Shown here in pieces: positions 33,389 to 43,586 of a stretch of 64,000 bases of DNA (position 1 is the first letter of the stretch; the number at the start of each line of letters is the position of its first letter). The stretch is from Clostridium_B lapidicellarium. Its GTDB lineage: Bacteria > Bacillota > Clostridia > Clostridiales > Clostridiaceae. The DNA is taken from assembly GCF_041224415.1 (NCBI RefSeq), contig NZ_JBGFFE010000004.1, positions 1 to 64,000 on the forward strand, given 5' to 3'. Both the position numbers and the translations under genes were made by a program. Under the pieces are notes generated by a model that was not told where the DNA came from, ran no database searches, and worked only from the letters and a program-made list of their open reading frames with translations.

Positions 33389-35106
33389 ATACCATTCCCC
33401 CCACGTTTTTTCGCCGTCTTTACCTCATTTACTATGAAAGATCTCTGCTTACAGTCAATATTATATAGATCAAACACGAATTCGTCCAATTTTTTCTCAG
33501 ACAAATTCTCTTCTCCATTTCCACATATTATTTTATGTACTAATTTTTCCACTTCTGATTTTTCCCGCAAACCGCACTCATGTACAGGTATCTGATCCAG
33601 GCTGTATTTTTTTATTTGAGGGGTTGAATTGATATTTGTTATTAAAAAATTGAGATAATACCACTGTATTAGTGTGGAATTCAATATTCCCAAAATATAG
33701 AGGGATGTAAAATCTCTATTCTTGCATATTATTCCATACAGTGACTGTTCTATTATATACCCCCTGGGGTCCAGGGCGGCAATTAAGTTTTTCCCGGTTT
33801 TCCTGATAATTATTTTATTCTTTCTGGCAAGCTTTTTCATATCCTTGGTCCCGCCCTTTATATTTTCAGGAATAAAGTCATAATAAAAGTTGCCGGATAT
33901 TTTAAATTTCCCTACATTTTCACCTTTCAGTACCTCTATCTGTCTGCAGCTTGCCCTATTTGAAGTGATTTTAGCACTGCAGCCTATAAAACCGGTGAAA
34001 GTGCTGCATATGTCGGAAAGTTTTTTACTGGATTCTTCAATATGCTTCTTTAAAAACAGGCTATTGGAACTACAGCAGTGGGAAAATTCAAAATTCAGGT
34101 TCCCTAGATACTGCTGCTGGCTTACAGTATATACCCTCTTTTCACATATGTCGATGTTCACTCTATTATGCTTCCTGGCGTTGTTTTCAACTATAATTAT
34201 CATAGAGTCAGCATTCACCCTTGGAAATTTTATTCCAAAAGTCAAGTTCAATATACTATAATTTTCAAGCAGGCTCCTTCTAAAATCCCTGTAGCAAAGA
34301 TTACTGGCCAACCTGTCCGGAACTATAAATCCAAACCTTCCGTGAGGTGTTAAAAGTTCCATAGATCTTTTTATAAAATATTCATATAAATTAGGTAAAT
34401 AGGTATTGCCGCCGTAATTTTCAACATAGTAATCCACCAAATAATTCTCTATGTTCTTTTTATATTTCCTGCTAAGAGATATCCATGGTGGATTTCCAAG
34501 TATGCAGTCATATTTTCTCTCCCAGAATTCAGATATTTCTTCAGGCTTCAGGCCGCAGCATTGTTTCTTGCCATCGCCCTTCTCCCATTTTATCAAACTG
34601 TTACAGCATATGATATTGTGTTCAAGTCCTATATCGGCTCCACTTTTATTGCATAAATTTATTTTTGCCAGTTTTACGGCAAATTCATCTATATCGGCCC
34701 CATATATGCATTTTGTCAGTACGTGATAACTCAAATTCGAATACTGCCAATATTCCGTGCCCTTTACATATCTAATCCCATACTTGTCTTTGATTTTATA
34801 ATTTTCATTTTTAAAATTTTCTCTTATAAATTTTAAGTTTTTGCTGAATTTTTCTATTAGAATTTCATACGCTCTTATTAAAAAATATCCACTGCCGCAG
34901 GAAGGATCCAGTACCTTTATGAAAGGATTTTTTCTAACATCCAAATCATACATAATATTTTTAACTATGTAATCCACTATATGATACGGAGTATAGAAGC
35001 TGCCCTTTTTTTTCCTCTCCTCTGAATTCATAGATTTTTCGTATTTTTCACCCAATACATGGGTTTCCCGGCCTTCATCCACTAAAAACTGCCCCCTTTT
35101 TATCAA
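33385..35106 (-). CDS. Eco57I/TaqI-like class I DNA (adenine-N6) methyltransferase, orphan
   Basis: A 573-residue enzyme that should methylate adenine N6 in DNA. Motif I (S-adenosylmethionine binding) is LDPSCGSGYFLIRAYE, preceded by KKGSFYTPYHIVDYIV; motif IV is ILGNPPWISLS. The C-terminal half (about 340-560) resembles the TaqI-like target-recognition domain. No endonuclease gene is adjacent: upstream is a metallophosphoesterase and downstream a small membrane protein. It is therefore either a solitary regulatory methylase or a fused type IIG enzyme that has lost its nuclease; no PD-ExK nuclease domain is visible at the N-terminus. Confidence 0.83.
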   Translation of the reverse strand: MIKRGQFLVDEGRETHVLGEKYEKSMNSEERKKKGSFYTPYHIVDYIVKNIMYDLDVRKNPFIKVLDPSCGSGYFLIRAYEILIEKFSKNLKFIRENFKNENYKIKDKYGIRYVKGTEYWQYSNLSYHVLTKCIYGADIDEFAVKLAKINLCNKSGADIGLEHNIICCNSLIKWEKGDGKKQCCGLKPEEISEFWERKYDCILGNPPWISLSRKYKKNIENYLVDYYVENYGGNTYLPNLYEYFIKRSMELLTPHGRFGFIVPDRLASNLCYRDFRRSLLENYSILNLTFGIKFPRVNADSMIIIVENNARKHNRVNIDICEKRVYTVSQQQYLGNLNFEFSHCCSSNSLFLKKHIEESSKKLSDICSTFTGFIGCSAKITSNRASCRQIEVLKGENVGKFKISGNFYYDFIPENIKGGTKDMKKLARKNKIIIRKTGKNLIAALDPRGYIIEQSLYGIICKNRDFTSLYILGILNSTLIQWYYLNFLITNINSTPQIKKYSLDQIPVHECGLREKSEVEKLVHKIICGNGEENLSEKKLDEFVFDLYNIDCKQRSFIVNEVKTAKKRGGNGM

Positions 35107-35112
35107 AAATCT

Positions 35113-36273
35113 CTAAACTGAAGCTCCCCTCAAAACGACTTGAACGATCTCAGATCTGCTGTGAACCCTCACCGGTGGCCCCCAGGTCCCAAAACCTGAA
35201 GAAACTATGATATTAAATCCACAGTCCTCTAAATGCCCCCAGTCAATTTTAAAAATTTTTCTGGTTATAAAATTCAAAGGATATAATTGGCCCCTGTGGG
35301 TATGCCCGGAAAACTGAATATCTATTCCTGCATTTTTACAATTTTTCAGATCTATCGGCTTATGATCTACTGTTATCAACAATTTAGTTCTGTCACATTC
35401 TTCTGCCAGCTGAAATATGTCTTTTCTCTCCCTGCCTGTAAAATTCCTGCAGGCCGTATCGTTTCGTCCTATTATATAAAATTTGCCGTCCACATCCTCA
35501 GGCTCATCTACCAACAATTTTATATTCAATTTTCTATACTCCCGCACCATGTAATCTGTATTTCCACCTATATATTCATGATTTCCAAGTACTGCATATA
35601 CACCATAGACAGAATTTATATTTTTCAAAGGTTCAAGTATATCTCCAAGCTCGTTCAAATTAACGTCATCATCTATGACATCACCTGCCAAAATGACCAG
35701 ATCGGGTTTTACAAGATTTATATTTTTCACCAGTTTTACCAGCCTGTTTTTCCCTATTATTCTACCTGCATGAATATCAGACACCATTACTATATTCAAT
35801 TTTTCAACACCCGTCATATCCTTCTCAACCTGTAAATCGTACTTGGACAGTTTTATTGAATTGGCATTATAGGTACCATCTATCAAAACAATAGAGATAA
35901 CCGACATTGAAATAGTATAAAATATGGCCTTCCATCGAACTCTGTCATAAATATAAATGCAGGGAAAAAAGTAATGAAGCAAATTGATAATTTGAAATAC
36001 CACCACGGCCATTATAAAATAAAAGATTGCAGCCATCCAATAACAGCCTATTGTATAGAATATTTTACTTGCAGACTCAGGTAGAATTTTTTTTGAAAGC
36101 TTTCCTATAAAAAATGAAAGTACAATAAGCAAAAATATAGTCCAATAGATATATGAATTCACAGATGGCATAAAATATCTAAAAGTTTCAAAAATAGTTA
36201 TTCCAATATATAAATTCACTGCAGCAAATACAAGCATGCATAATATGCCAATCACATATATCATAAAAATCAC
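35113..36273 (-). CDS. Membrane-anchored metallophosphoesterase (YkuE/YaeI-like)
   Basis: A 386-residue protein. The first 150 residues hold about four membrane segments; the rest is a calcineurin-like phosphatase with metal ligands in VMVSDIHAG, LAGDVIDDD, VLGNHEYIGG, TVDHKP and FSGHTHRGQLYP. Related proteins cut lipid pyrophosphates (YaeI/LpxH-like) or phosphodiesters. It ends six bases before the methyltransferase start, so the two are in one operon with the MATE gene upstream. Confidence 0.87.
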   Translation of the reverse strand: MIFMIYVIGILCMLVFAAVNLYIGITIFETFRYFMPSVNSYIYWTIFLLIVLSFFIGKLSKKILPESASKIFYTIGCYWMAAIFYFIMAVVVFQIINLLHYFFPCIYIYDRVRWKAIFYTISMSVISIVLIDGTYNANSIKLSKYDLQVEKDMTGVEKLNIVMVSDIHAGRIIGKNRLVKLVKNINLVKPDLVILAGDVIDDDVNLNELGDILEPLKNINSVYGVYAVLGNHEYIGGNTDYMVREYRKLNIKLLVDEPEDVDGKFYIIGRNDTACRNFTGRERKDIFQLAEECDRTKLLITVDHKPIDLKNCKNAGIDIQFSGHTHRGQLYPLNFITRKIFKIDWGHLEDCGFNIIVSSGFGTWGPPVRVHSRSEIVQVVLRGASV

Positions 36274-36278
36274 CTTAT

Positions 36279-37637
36279 TTACATTAAATTTGACATACCG
36301 GGTGTTTTCAATTTTTTAATTTCAAGAAATAAAAATATGGCTGTAAGAACAGAAGATATTCCATCGGAAACAGGAGCTGCAAGCCACACTCCATTGAGGC
36401 CAAATATTCTGGGAAGCATAAGGAGCATTGGAATAAGAACTATTACCTGCCTGGAAAGTGATAAAAATATGGATATTTTAGCCCTTGCTATGGCCTGGAA
36501 AAAATTTGAACTTACTATTTGAAAACCCAGTATGGGAAACATTGCCATAAATATTTTAATGCCGTTTACTGTTATATTTGTGAGGTTCACATCATTTTTA
36601 TTAAACAGGCCCACCAATACATAGGGAAAAATGTAGGCACACAGTGCCCCCAATGTGGATATAACCGTCGCCGCTATAATTGCCAGCTTAAGTGCATTTT
36701 TGACACGGTCATACAGCTTAGCCCCGTAATTGAAACCGATAACTGGCTGTGAACCCTGGTTGATTCCAAATATGGGCATAAATATTATAGTTGTTATACT
36801 ATTTATTATTCCCATAGCTCCTATTGCCAAATCGCCTCCATATATAAACAAGCTTCTGTTCAGAATTACATTTACAAGGCTTGACGCCAGCTGCATGGCA
36901 AAAGGTGACATTCCTATGGAGAATATCTGTTTTATTATTCTTATTTTTAAGATCAGATTTTCCCTTTTTATCTTGAGAAGGCTGTCCCCACCCAGAAAAT
37001 AGTAAAGTACCCATATCATACTTACGGCCTGAGAAATTACAGTAGCTGCAGCTGCACCTTTTATGGCAAAATGGAGCAGACATATAAATATATAATCCAG
37101 AACTATATTCGTTATGGCACCTACAAGCATTGTAAACATGGCCTTTTTGGGGTTTCCCTCAGAACGTATTATGTTGTTGAGTCCAAAGCCCATTGTTTGA
37201 AATACTGAACCTGCAATTATTATACTTATAAATTCCTTAGCATAGATAAGTGTGTTTTTGCTCGCCCCAAAAGCTATGAGCATGGGTTCCACAAACATAA
37301 GTCCCAGTATGGTAACTACCATCGACATTACAATAAGAAGCACAAATGCATTGCCCAATATATGTTCCGCTTCATCTTTTTTGTCTTGCCCAAGTCTTAT
37401 GGAAATACTTGCAGCAGCACCGATTCCTATAAGCATACTAAATGCCATTATCAGTATCCCGATTGGGAAAGTCAAGCTCACTCCAGATATGGCCATTGCA
37501 CCTACAACTCTTCCTATAAATATTCTATCTATTACAATATACATGGAATTAACCAACATGCCGATTATAGCAGGTATTGAAAATTCCAGCAATAATTTAC
37601 TTACTTTTTCATTCCTTAATTTAGTTGAACGTTCCAA
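36279..37637 (-). CDS. MATE-family efflux transporter
   Basis: A 452-residue exporter with 12 membrane segments, related to MepA/NorM, coupling drug export to Na+ or H+. The N-terminal LLLEFSIPAIIGMLVNSMY and VGAMAISGVSLTFPI are typical, with the second half repeating the fold (NQGSQPVIGFNYGA). It lies six bases upstream of the metallophosphoesterase on the same strand. Confidence 0.9.
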   Translation of the reverse strand: MERSTKLRNEKVSKLLLEFSIPAIIGMLVNSMYIVIDRIFIGRVVGAMAISGVSLTFPIGILIMAFSMLIGIGAAASISIRLGQDKKDEAEHILGNAFVLLIVMSMVVTILGLMFVEPMLIAFGASKNTLIYAKEFISIIIAGSVFQTMGFGLNNIIRSEGNPKKAMFTMLVGAITNIVLDYIFICLLHFAIKGAAAATVISQAVSMIWVLYYFLGGDSLLKIKRENLILKIRIIKQIFSIGMSPFAMQLASSLVNVILNRSLFIYGGDLAIGAMGIINSITTIIFMPIFGINQGSQPVIGFNYGAKLYDRVKNALKLAIIAATVISTLGALCAYIFPYVLVGLFNKNDVNLTNITVNGIKIFMAMFPILGFQIVSSNFFQAIARAKISIFLSLSRQVIVLIPMLLMLPRIFGLNGVWLAAPVSDGISSVLTAIFLFLEIKKLKTPGMSNLM

Positions 37638-37743
37638 ATAAAATTTCCTCCCAATTAATTGTACGAAAACTAATTATATAATAACTTAACAATTATAGCA
37701 ATATTTTTTTTACATTTTGTTGTCAACTTATGATTCTGACTCT

Positions 37744-38904
37744 TTAATATTTGTTTAGCTCCGCCAATATTTGTCGAGCAATTTCTGTATTTCCTCCTGC
37801 GGATTGTGACTTTGTCTGAAAGTTTTTTAATCTATCTTTAAAAGTTTTATTTCTTAATATCTCCATTGATGTTTCTAATAATAAAGCTGGATTCACATTC
37901 TCATGCTCTATATATTTACCCAAATTCAAGTTTTTGATTTGCCGAGCGACCATGGGTTGGTCGTTTCCTACAGGTATTACCAGCATTGGTACGCCATAAA
38001 ACAATGCTTCATTTACACTGTTCATTCCTCCGTGAGTAATAAAAAGAGAAGCTTTTTGTAATACCTTTAATTGCGGAACAAATGAATAAACAAAGAAATT
38101 ATCTGGTATTTCACCAAGCTGCTCAATCTTCACAGTATTTCCAATAGACATAATTACAGAAAAAGGCTGGTCTCGAAAAGCCTCAATACATTTCTTAAAA
38201 AATTTAGCCGATGTATTTAGTAATGTTCCAAGAGAAATATATATAATGGGTCCTTTCATTTTAGTGAAATCAAAATCACCTTCTTTTCTTCCGCCTAACG
38301 ATGATCCCACATATTTATAATGATTATCTTCAAACTCGTTAGAGTAAATTTGAAAATCTTTAACCGTATAAGTAAAATTTAGCTTAGGTGCATTCTCTAC
38401 AATTTCCTGTGCTATGCTTGCATATCGCAAATTAAACTTTCTTTTCAAAATTTTAGATATCATTTTGCAAAGATGAGGGAAGCGAAATATACACGTCATA
38501 TACCAACCGCCAGTCATTCCGAAATCACTTAGAACTTTTTCATTGAGAGAAAATGTTGAAAACAAACGGAAAGAAGGAATTCCTAATTGATCAGCTAATG
38601 ATTTTCCTGGCAAAAACAACATCTCATATATTAAGCAATCATATTCTTTTCCAATTCGCTGCACCGTTCGGTACGCAGCACCCCAACTTTTTATTTCCTT
38701 TTGAAAGTTCGATAAAGTTACAGGATAATCATCATATGCTATAAAATTTGCACCTGTCTTTTCGACCTTGTCTTTCCAATCTGGAGAATGTATATAAGAA
38801 ACTTTATGTCCCAATGACACAAATATTTCTGCTAATTCCAATGTAGGATTCGTATGACCTGAAAATGGGAGATTTACCATGAGTATTTTTGCTTTTTTAG
38901 ACAT
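37744..38904 (-). CDS. GT1-family glycosyltransferase (macrolide-type, MGT)
   Basis: A 386-residue GT-B enzyme. The N-terminal domain starts ILMVNLPFSGHTNPTLELAE with the usual catalytic His region; the C-terminal nucleotide-sugar domain has IYISLGTL, the PQLKVLQ and HGGMNSVNEAL motif, and PVGNDQPMVARQI. Bacterial relatives (YjiC, OleD) glucosylate macrolides and other small molecules, giving resistance. It overlaps the TetR gene ahead of it by eight bases, which points to an inducible detoxification cassette. Confidence 0.87.
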   Translation of the reverse strand: MSKKAKILMVNLPFSGHTNPTLELAEIFVSLGHKVSYIHSPDWKDKVEKTGANFIAYDDYPVTLSNFQKEIKSWGAAYRTVQRIGKEYDCLIYEMLFLPGKSLADQLGIPSFRLFSTFSLNEKVLSDFGMTGGWYMTCIFRFPHLCKMISKILKRKFNLRYASIAQEIVENAPKLNFTYTVKDFQIYSNEFEDNHYKYVGSSLGGRKEGDFDFTKMKGPIIYISLGTLLNTSAKFFKKCIEAFRDQPFSVIMSIGNTVKIEQLGEIPDNFFVYSFVPQLKVLQKASLFITHGGMNSVNEALFYGVPMLVIPVGNDQPMVARQIKNLNLGKYIEHENVNPALLLETSMEILRNKTFKDRLKNFQTKSQSAGGNTEIARQILAELNKY

Positions 38905-39535
38905 AGTAGCACTTTAACCTTTCCTTAATTTTCTGCCCGCTTTCATCACTAATAATGGGAATCTCTAATTTTCTTAAGAACAGAATAATAAAATCCACTT
39001 TATTACACATTTCTTCATAACTGGAATTAACAATAACAGGGTCAAGCCATATATCAATTAAAACAATAAGTATTTGAGATACTTCCTTTGGATAAATACA
39101 GGCAAATTCCCCGTCGATATTACCTTGTTCAAGAATCTCCTCAATATAACCAGATAATACGTTTAATGAATTTCTCAGAGTGTCCAGTAATGCAAAAGGA
39201 ACTTTCTCAGCCCATTTATTGCCAGTCAATTCAATCAGTGATTCATTTGAAAAAAGTTGGTCTATAATATTTTCGATTTTCTGTTTAGCTGTCAAAGTAG
39301 GATTTTCAGCCAAATCTTTCAATTGGTTTGTAACTAATTTTTTTTGAGAATTTATGTGATAATCCAAAATCTCTTGTTTGCTTTTAAAATAATGATATAT
39401 AGCTCCTTTTGACAGCCCACTTAACAGCATTATATCTTGCATAGTCGTTTTGCTATATCCTTTTTCTGAAAATAGCTTTATAGCTGCATTTAATATTTTA
39501 CTTTTAGTTAAAAGAACTCTTTTCTCCTGCTTCAA
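38897..39535 (-). CDS. TetR/AcrR-family regulator of the glycosyltransferase
   Basis: A 212-residue repressor with the helix-turn-helix TTMQDIMLLSGLSKGAIYHY. Its promoter carries a clean 25-base palindrome, so it probably represses itself and the overlapping glycosyltransferase gene. The C-terminal domain includes GNKWAEKVPFALLD, as in YfiR/FadR-type members, and would bind the inducer. Confidence 0.88.
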   Translation of the reverse strand: MKQEKRVLLTKSKILNAAIKLFSEKGYSKTTMQDIMLLSGLSKGAIYHYFKSKQEILDYHINSQKKLVTNQLKDLAENPTLTAKQKIENIIDQLFSNESLIELTGNKWAEKVPFALLDTLRNSLNVLSGYIEEILEQGNIDGEFACIYPKEVSQILIVLIDIWLDPVIVNSSYEEMCNKVDFIILFLRKLEIPIISDESGQKIKERLKCYYV

Positions 39536-39555
39536 AATAATTCACCTCACATTTA

Positions 39556-39580
39556 TTATAAACCGTCGGTCGGTTTATAA
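39556..39580. promoter_or_regulatory. TetR operator
   Basis: Arms TTATAAACCG and CGGTTTATAA are exact inverted repeats around the five bases TCGGT. The core AAACCGACCGACGGTTT-like pattern is common for TetR proteins of the AcrR group. It lies 21 bases before the regulator start. Confidence 0.75.
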
Positions 39581-39744
39581 ATATGATAGCAGTCTTTTAT
39601 TGTTTTGTCAATGAAGTGTAAGAAGTATTCACACATAAACTGAATTGTCATAACTAGTTTACAGTTTTGACATATAACTGTAACAAAAAAAATTTATTAT
39701 ATAATCATAATATAGTCTAATAATTTATAGAGGAGGATTTTCAT

Positions 39745-40962
39745 ATGGATGATAATTACAATAAAAATCAGAACACCACAAAGATGAGCATATTATCACG
39801 TTTTAAAAACAAGCTTTCCCAAAAACACACACATCCAAAAGGTAAAAAATTTTTCTCCTATATAGCAGTAATAGTGATATCCAGTTTAATAGGTGGTTTT
39901 TTATCTATCGCAGCTTTTTTATACGTGGTTCCAAATACAGACTTTTTCAAAAACACACCACTTTATGAAAGCATGAATTCAACAGGAACAAGGGCTCCGC
40001 AGACACAAGCTTCTCCTGTATCCACTTCAAACAAAAACGGCCTCACCATAGCTCAAATAGCTAAAAAAGTAAGTCCGACCGTAGTTGGAGTTTCCACCAA
40101 GTCAATATCGGAATACTCGGATATATTTGGTTTTTCAGACGATCAAAGCAGTGAAGATGATGGAATGGGTTCAGGTATAATAATAAATTCTGACGGATAT
40201 ATACTTACAAACTACCATGTAATACAAGGTGCCCAAAGCATAAGCGTGATATTGAGCAATAAAAAAACCGTTCCGGCCAAAGTTGTAAATTATGATCAGA
40301 ACCAAGATTTGGCTGTAATAAAGGTGACCTCTAAAACTCAGATGCCAGCAGTAGCGGAACTTGGAAATTCTGACAACGTCCAGGTTGGCGATTCGGTAGT
40401 AGCCATAGGCAACCCTCTAGGCAAGGAACTCTTGGGTTCTGTTACAAGCGGCATTATAAGTGCTACGAAAAGGGAAGTTACAGTGGGAAATACCACCCAG
40501 AACTTTTTACAGACGGATGCAGCAATAAATCCGGGCAATAGTGGAGGTGCCCTTGTAAACTCACTAGGACAGGTAATAGGAATAAATTCAGCCAAAGTAG
40601 GTGGAAACGGAGTTGAAGGCATAGGATTTGCCATTCCAATAAATACTGTTGCTTCCAAACTGAATGGTCTTTTAAAACCTATATTAAAGATTGGAATTGC
40701 CTGCATAGACATTGATTCCAGCTTGTCAAAACAATATAACATACCTCAGGGAGTTTATGTAAAGCAAGTTGAACCGTCCAGTCCAGCTGAAAAATCCGGA
40801 TTAAAGGAAGGAGACATAATACAAAAATTTGACGGTAAATCCATAAAAACCGTAGAAGAAATAAATCAGATAAAATCGACACATAATTCCGGTGATACAG
40901 TTGCAATTGTGGTCTACAGAAATGGAAACACTAAAACACTTCAGTTAACTTTAACAGAATAA
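39745..40962 (+). CDS. HtrA/DegP-family serine protease
   Basis: A 405-residue membrane-anchored protease for misfolded envelope proteins. One membrane segment (about 37-62), then a linker, then the trypsin-like domain with His158 (TNYHVIQGA), Asp188 (NQDLAVIKV) and Ser266 (NPGNSGGAL). One PDZ domain follows (about 310-400) with GVYVKQVEPSSPAEKSGLK. AGAGGAGG precedes the ATG. Single gene with its own terminator. Confidence 0.95.
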   Translation: MDDNYNKNQNTTKMSILSRFKNKLSQKHTHPKGKKFFSYIAVIVISSLIGGFLSIAAFLYVVPNTDFFKNTPLYESMNSTGTRAPQTQASPVSTSNKNGLTIAQIAKKVSPTVVGVSTKSISEYSDIFGFSDDQSSEDDGMGSGIIINSDGYILTNYHVIQGAQSISVILSNKKTVPAKVVNYDQNQDLAVIKVTSKTQMPAVAELGNSDNVQVGDSVVAIGNPLGKELLGSVTSGIISATKREVTVGNTTQNFLQTDAAINPGNSGGALVNSLGQVIGINSAKVGGNGVEGIGFAIPINTVASKLNGLLKPILKIGIACIDIDSSLSKQYNIPQGVYVKQVEPSSPAEKSGLKEGDIIQKFDGKSIKTVEEINQIKSTHNSGDTVAIVVYRNGNTKTLQLTLTE

Positions 40963-40970
40963 AAAATAAG

Positions 40971-41008
40971 GTCTGCTGCATATAATTAATTATGCAGCAG
41001 GCTTTTTT
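40971..41008. terminator. Terminator after htrA
   Basis: CTGCTGCATA and TATGCAGCAG form a 10-bp stem, followed by GCTTTTTTAA on the plus strand. The converging amidohydrolase gene ends at 41027. Confidence 0.85.
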
Positions 41009-41026
41009 AACTTTCAATATTCAATC

Positions 41027-42202
41027 TTATATGTGTACCGCAGGATCAATGTTTACTTTTATATTTTCAGGAGGATACTCCAACCATTTAATTCCCTTCT
41101 TCGTAATTATAGCTGCAGGAATAATGTATTTCTCAGAGAAAATTTCTTTGCCAACACAATCAATAAATTTTCTGGATGCAGGAGCAGATGTACTAAGTTT
41201 AAACAATGTTGCATTGTGCAGTTTTCCCTTCAAGTTGCACCAATCATCTAACTGTAATATACTAGCAGGTGATGTTGTCACCGCTTTTATCACATCTATA
41301 AGATTCATACCCGCAGCACATAATTTAGTCATTGTGGTCGGAAGATCATAAACAGGACCGTTTATGCCTAAAACGTGGGCATCAGAGCTGATAGTAAATG
41401 GAGGATATCCGGCCGCTATTGCCTTCTTTGCAACTTCAAAACTAAAGCTGCCTATCCCATGGGCCACATCCATAAGAACACCACGTTTCAAAGCTCTTTC
41501 CATAGCAGGAATTGGTTTACCTTCAGAAGTCCAGGGTGAATTTAATTTTCCATGATAAATATGTGATACTACATCACCTGGAGCCAAAATATCCAATATA
41601 TCCTCAATACACGGCATTGGAAGTCCAATGTGTACCATAAGGCGCATTCCCGCTTCTCGTGCAGCTTTAGCTGCAAGTTTTACCGGCTGTATACCCATTG
41701 CACCGACAGTGGTTTTTTCCGCTCTGATTTTGATGCCGCAAACAAAGGGACGATTTGCATTAGCAGCTCTGACCGTTTTTGCTACATCCATTGCAGAAAT
41801 ATCTGTAGCTTCAGGTATTTGTGCCAAACCAGTAGAACATATATTTAACCAAGCTTTAATGGGAGTATTAAAGGCAGGTACAACATATTTTCTCAATCCA
41901 GTAATGGTAGCTTCACCCGAACTTCCAGCATCAGCTATAAAATGAACACCGGTATCAAATCCAATTGAATCCGGGGGTATGGATATGGCTCCTACACCAT
42001 AGTAAACATGGGCATGTAAATCAATCCAGCCCGGACTCAAAAATAACTCTGCGTTCTTGCTTTGATCGGAGGATTGCTTTAGAAAAAATCCATCTGAATC
42101 ATGACATAATTCAGCCGTCCATATTTTTTTTGTAGAAGGATCAACAACATTCACAGGTATTGGGTCAGTTGTATTAACATTATATTTATTATTCTTAACC
42201 AT
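41027..42202 (-). CDS. Amidohydrolase/deacetylase-family metallohydrolase
   Basis: A 391-residue TIM-barrel amidohydrolase of the EF_0837/AHA_3915 type. Metal ligands are visible in PGWIDLHAHVYYG (HxH), the probable carboxylated Lys in CGIKIRAEK, His in LMVHIGLP and SHIYHGK, and Asp in TISSDAHVLG. Characterised relatives remove acyl groups from N-acyl amino acids or acetyl-hydroxyacids; others open cyclic amides. It lies 61 bases after the selenocysteine component-B gene in the same unit, so I infer that it frees the amine substrate of that reductase. The real substrate is unknown. Confidence 0.8.
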   Translation of the reverse strand: MVKNNKYNVNTTDPIPVNVVDPSTKKIWTAELCHDSDGFFLKQSSDQSKNAELFLSPGWIDLHAHVYYGVGAISIPPDSIGFDTGVHFIADAGSSGEATITGLRKYVVPAFNTPIKAWLNICSTGLAQIPEATDISAMDVAKTVRAANANRPFVCGIKIRAEKTTVGAMGIQPVKLAAKAAREAGMRLMVHIGLPMPCIEDILDILAPGDVVSHIYHGKLNSPWTSEGKPIPAMERALKRGVLMDVAHGIGSFSFEVAKKAIAAGYPPFTISSDAHVLGINGPVYDLPTTMTKLCAAGMNLIDVIKAVTTSPASILQLDDWCNLKGKLHNATLFKLSTSAPASRKFIDCVGKEIFSEKYIIPAAIITKKGIKWLEYPPENIKVNIDPAVHI

Positions 42203-42263
42203 AAAGAATAACCTCCTTTTAATTTTAACATATTGCCATATTATTGCATTACCTGCCTTTTGC

Positions 42264-43583
42264 CTAAATTTCCTCGATTACTGATTTACCCTCTTCCGGC
42301 ACTTCTTCAAGCATTTTTAAAGCTTTTTTGACAGCATTTTTGCGATAGGCCACTTCATTTTCCTTTGGCAGCGAAGGATCACCAAAAACATGCAAGACGC
42401 TGTTTCCTCGAAGAATTCTGTTAGAACCTATACCTTCGGCGATTTTCGTCAAGTTCGTCACTTGAACGATGGGAATACCTGCTCGTTCAATTTCTTTTGT
42501 CATCACTGCACCGCAGCGAGAACTAGTTCCTCAGGTGGACGTTAATATAGCCGCATCAACATTGTGTTCCTTCATTATTTTGGCAATACCTTCACCAAAT
42601 TTCTTACCTTTCTCCATGGGAGTCATCACACCTGCAGTTGTAAAATACGAATCAAATAAAGAACCAATAACGCCTTCCTTTTCAAGTACCCTCATTGCGT
42701 CAACCGGTACAAGTCGATTGGGATCTTCAAGAACAAAGGCATTATTATAACCTTGATGTCTTACCTCATAATCTTCAGGACTTAATTTGTCTTTTCCTTC
42801 AATTGAGTGATATTTAAAACAAGTCGAATTAGTAACAACCATATTATCAGGATTTCCCTTCGGTACTAAGCCTCCATCAGTAACAAGTGCAATTTTTGCT
42901 TCTGACAAGGGTTTATCAAGTACCGGAACTGGAATTTTTTCATGATTGGGCATAACCACTTCCGTTCTATAAGACTTATTGTAATACTTAGCTAAAAGCA
43001 TGTTAATGGCTCGTTTTGGTGCTGGTATTGAATAATCGATTTCAATGGCTGGGCCGCTTCCATGGTAATCTTCCTTCTTGCCATCCCCAATTGCTTCTCC
43101 TGACACCAATCGAAGGGAAAAATCAACTACTTTTTTTATAACTTCTCTCATCTTTCTGGCATTGTTTTCTGTCTTGAGAATATAGCAGCGATCTTTATAC
43201 ACATCAGTTCCAGGATTTTCAGCATATAATGCTGTAACGCCCGGAATTTTCAGGGTTTCAACAACTGCTGCTGTCGTCGCGCCACAGGCCATTCCATATC
43301 TTCCAGCATTGAAGCCAGGACCGGCAATGAACATATCCGGATTGTATTTTTTTACAATTTCAACTACCTTAGGCACTACTGTTTCCAGATTTTCAGCAAT
43401 ATGATTGTCCCCGCAAATAATCGTAGCCACAATTTCCGCTTTGTCACCAAACATATTTTTCATTGCTAAACCTGATCCCACAGGCTCTTCTTTAACAACT
43501 ATATCCATACCTGCAGTATCTTCTCCACCAAATCCCCCATAAAACTGGTTTATATAATGAACTATTCGATACTTTTTAGCCAT
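42264..43583 (-). CDS. Glycine/sarcosine/betaine reductase component B, selenocysteine subunit (GrdB/F/H family)
   Basis: A 439-residue selenoprotein read through an in-frame TGA at 42533-42531 (codon 351). The context TST-U-GTSSRCGAVMTKEIE matches the family's conserved selenocysteine site. Without read-through the gene appears as two pieces of 350 and 80 residues. GrdB-type proteins hold the substrate's amine carbon and pass it to GrdA's selenium. Other recognisable parts are FGGEDTAGMD, GPGFNAGRYGMACG and TDGGLVPKGNPD. It begins three bases after the GrdE-like stop. Which of glycine, sarcosine, betaine or another amine it binds cannot be told. Confidence 0.92.
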
Positions 43584-43586
43584 GAT

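Noticed and set aside
33385..35106. Full BREX/DISARM-type or type IIG restriction system
   Set aside because: Only a methyltransferase is present; no PglZ, helicase, ATPase or nuclease domain lies next to it.
39745..40962. Minus-strand open frames inside htrA
   Set aside because: They are shadows of the protease reading frame with no start signals.
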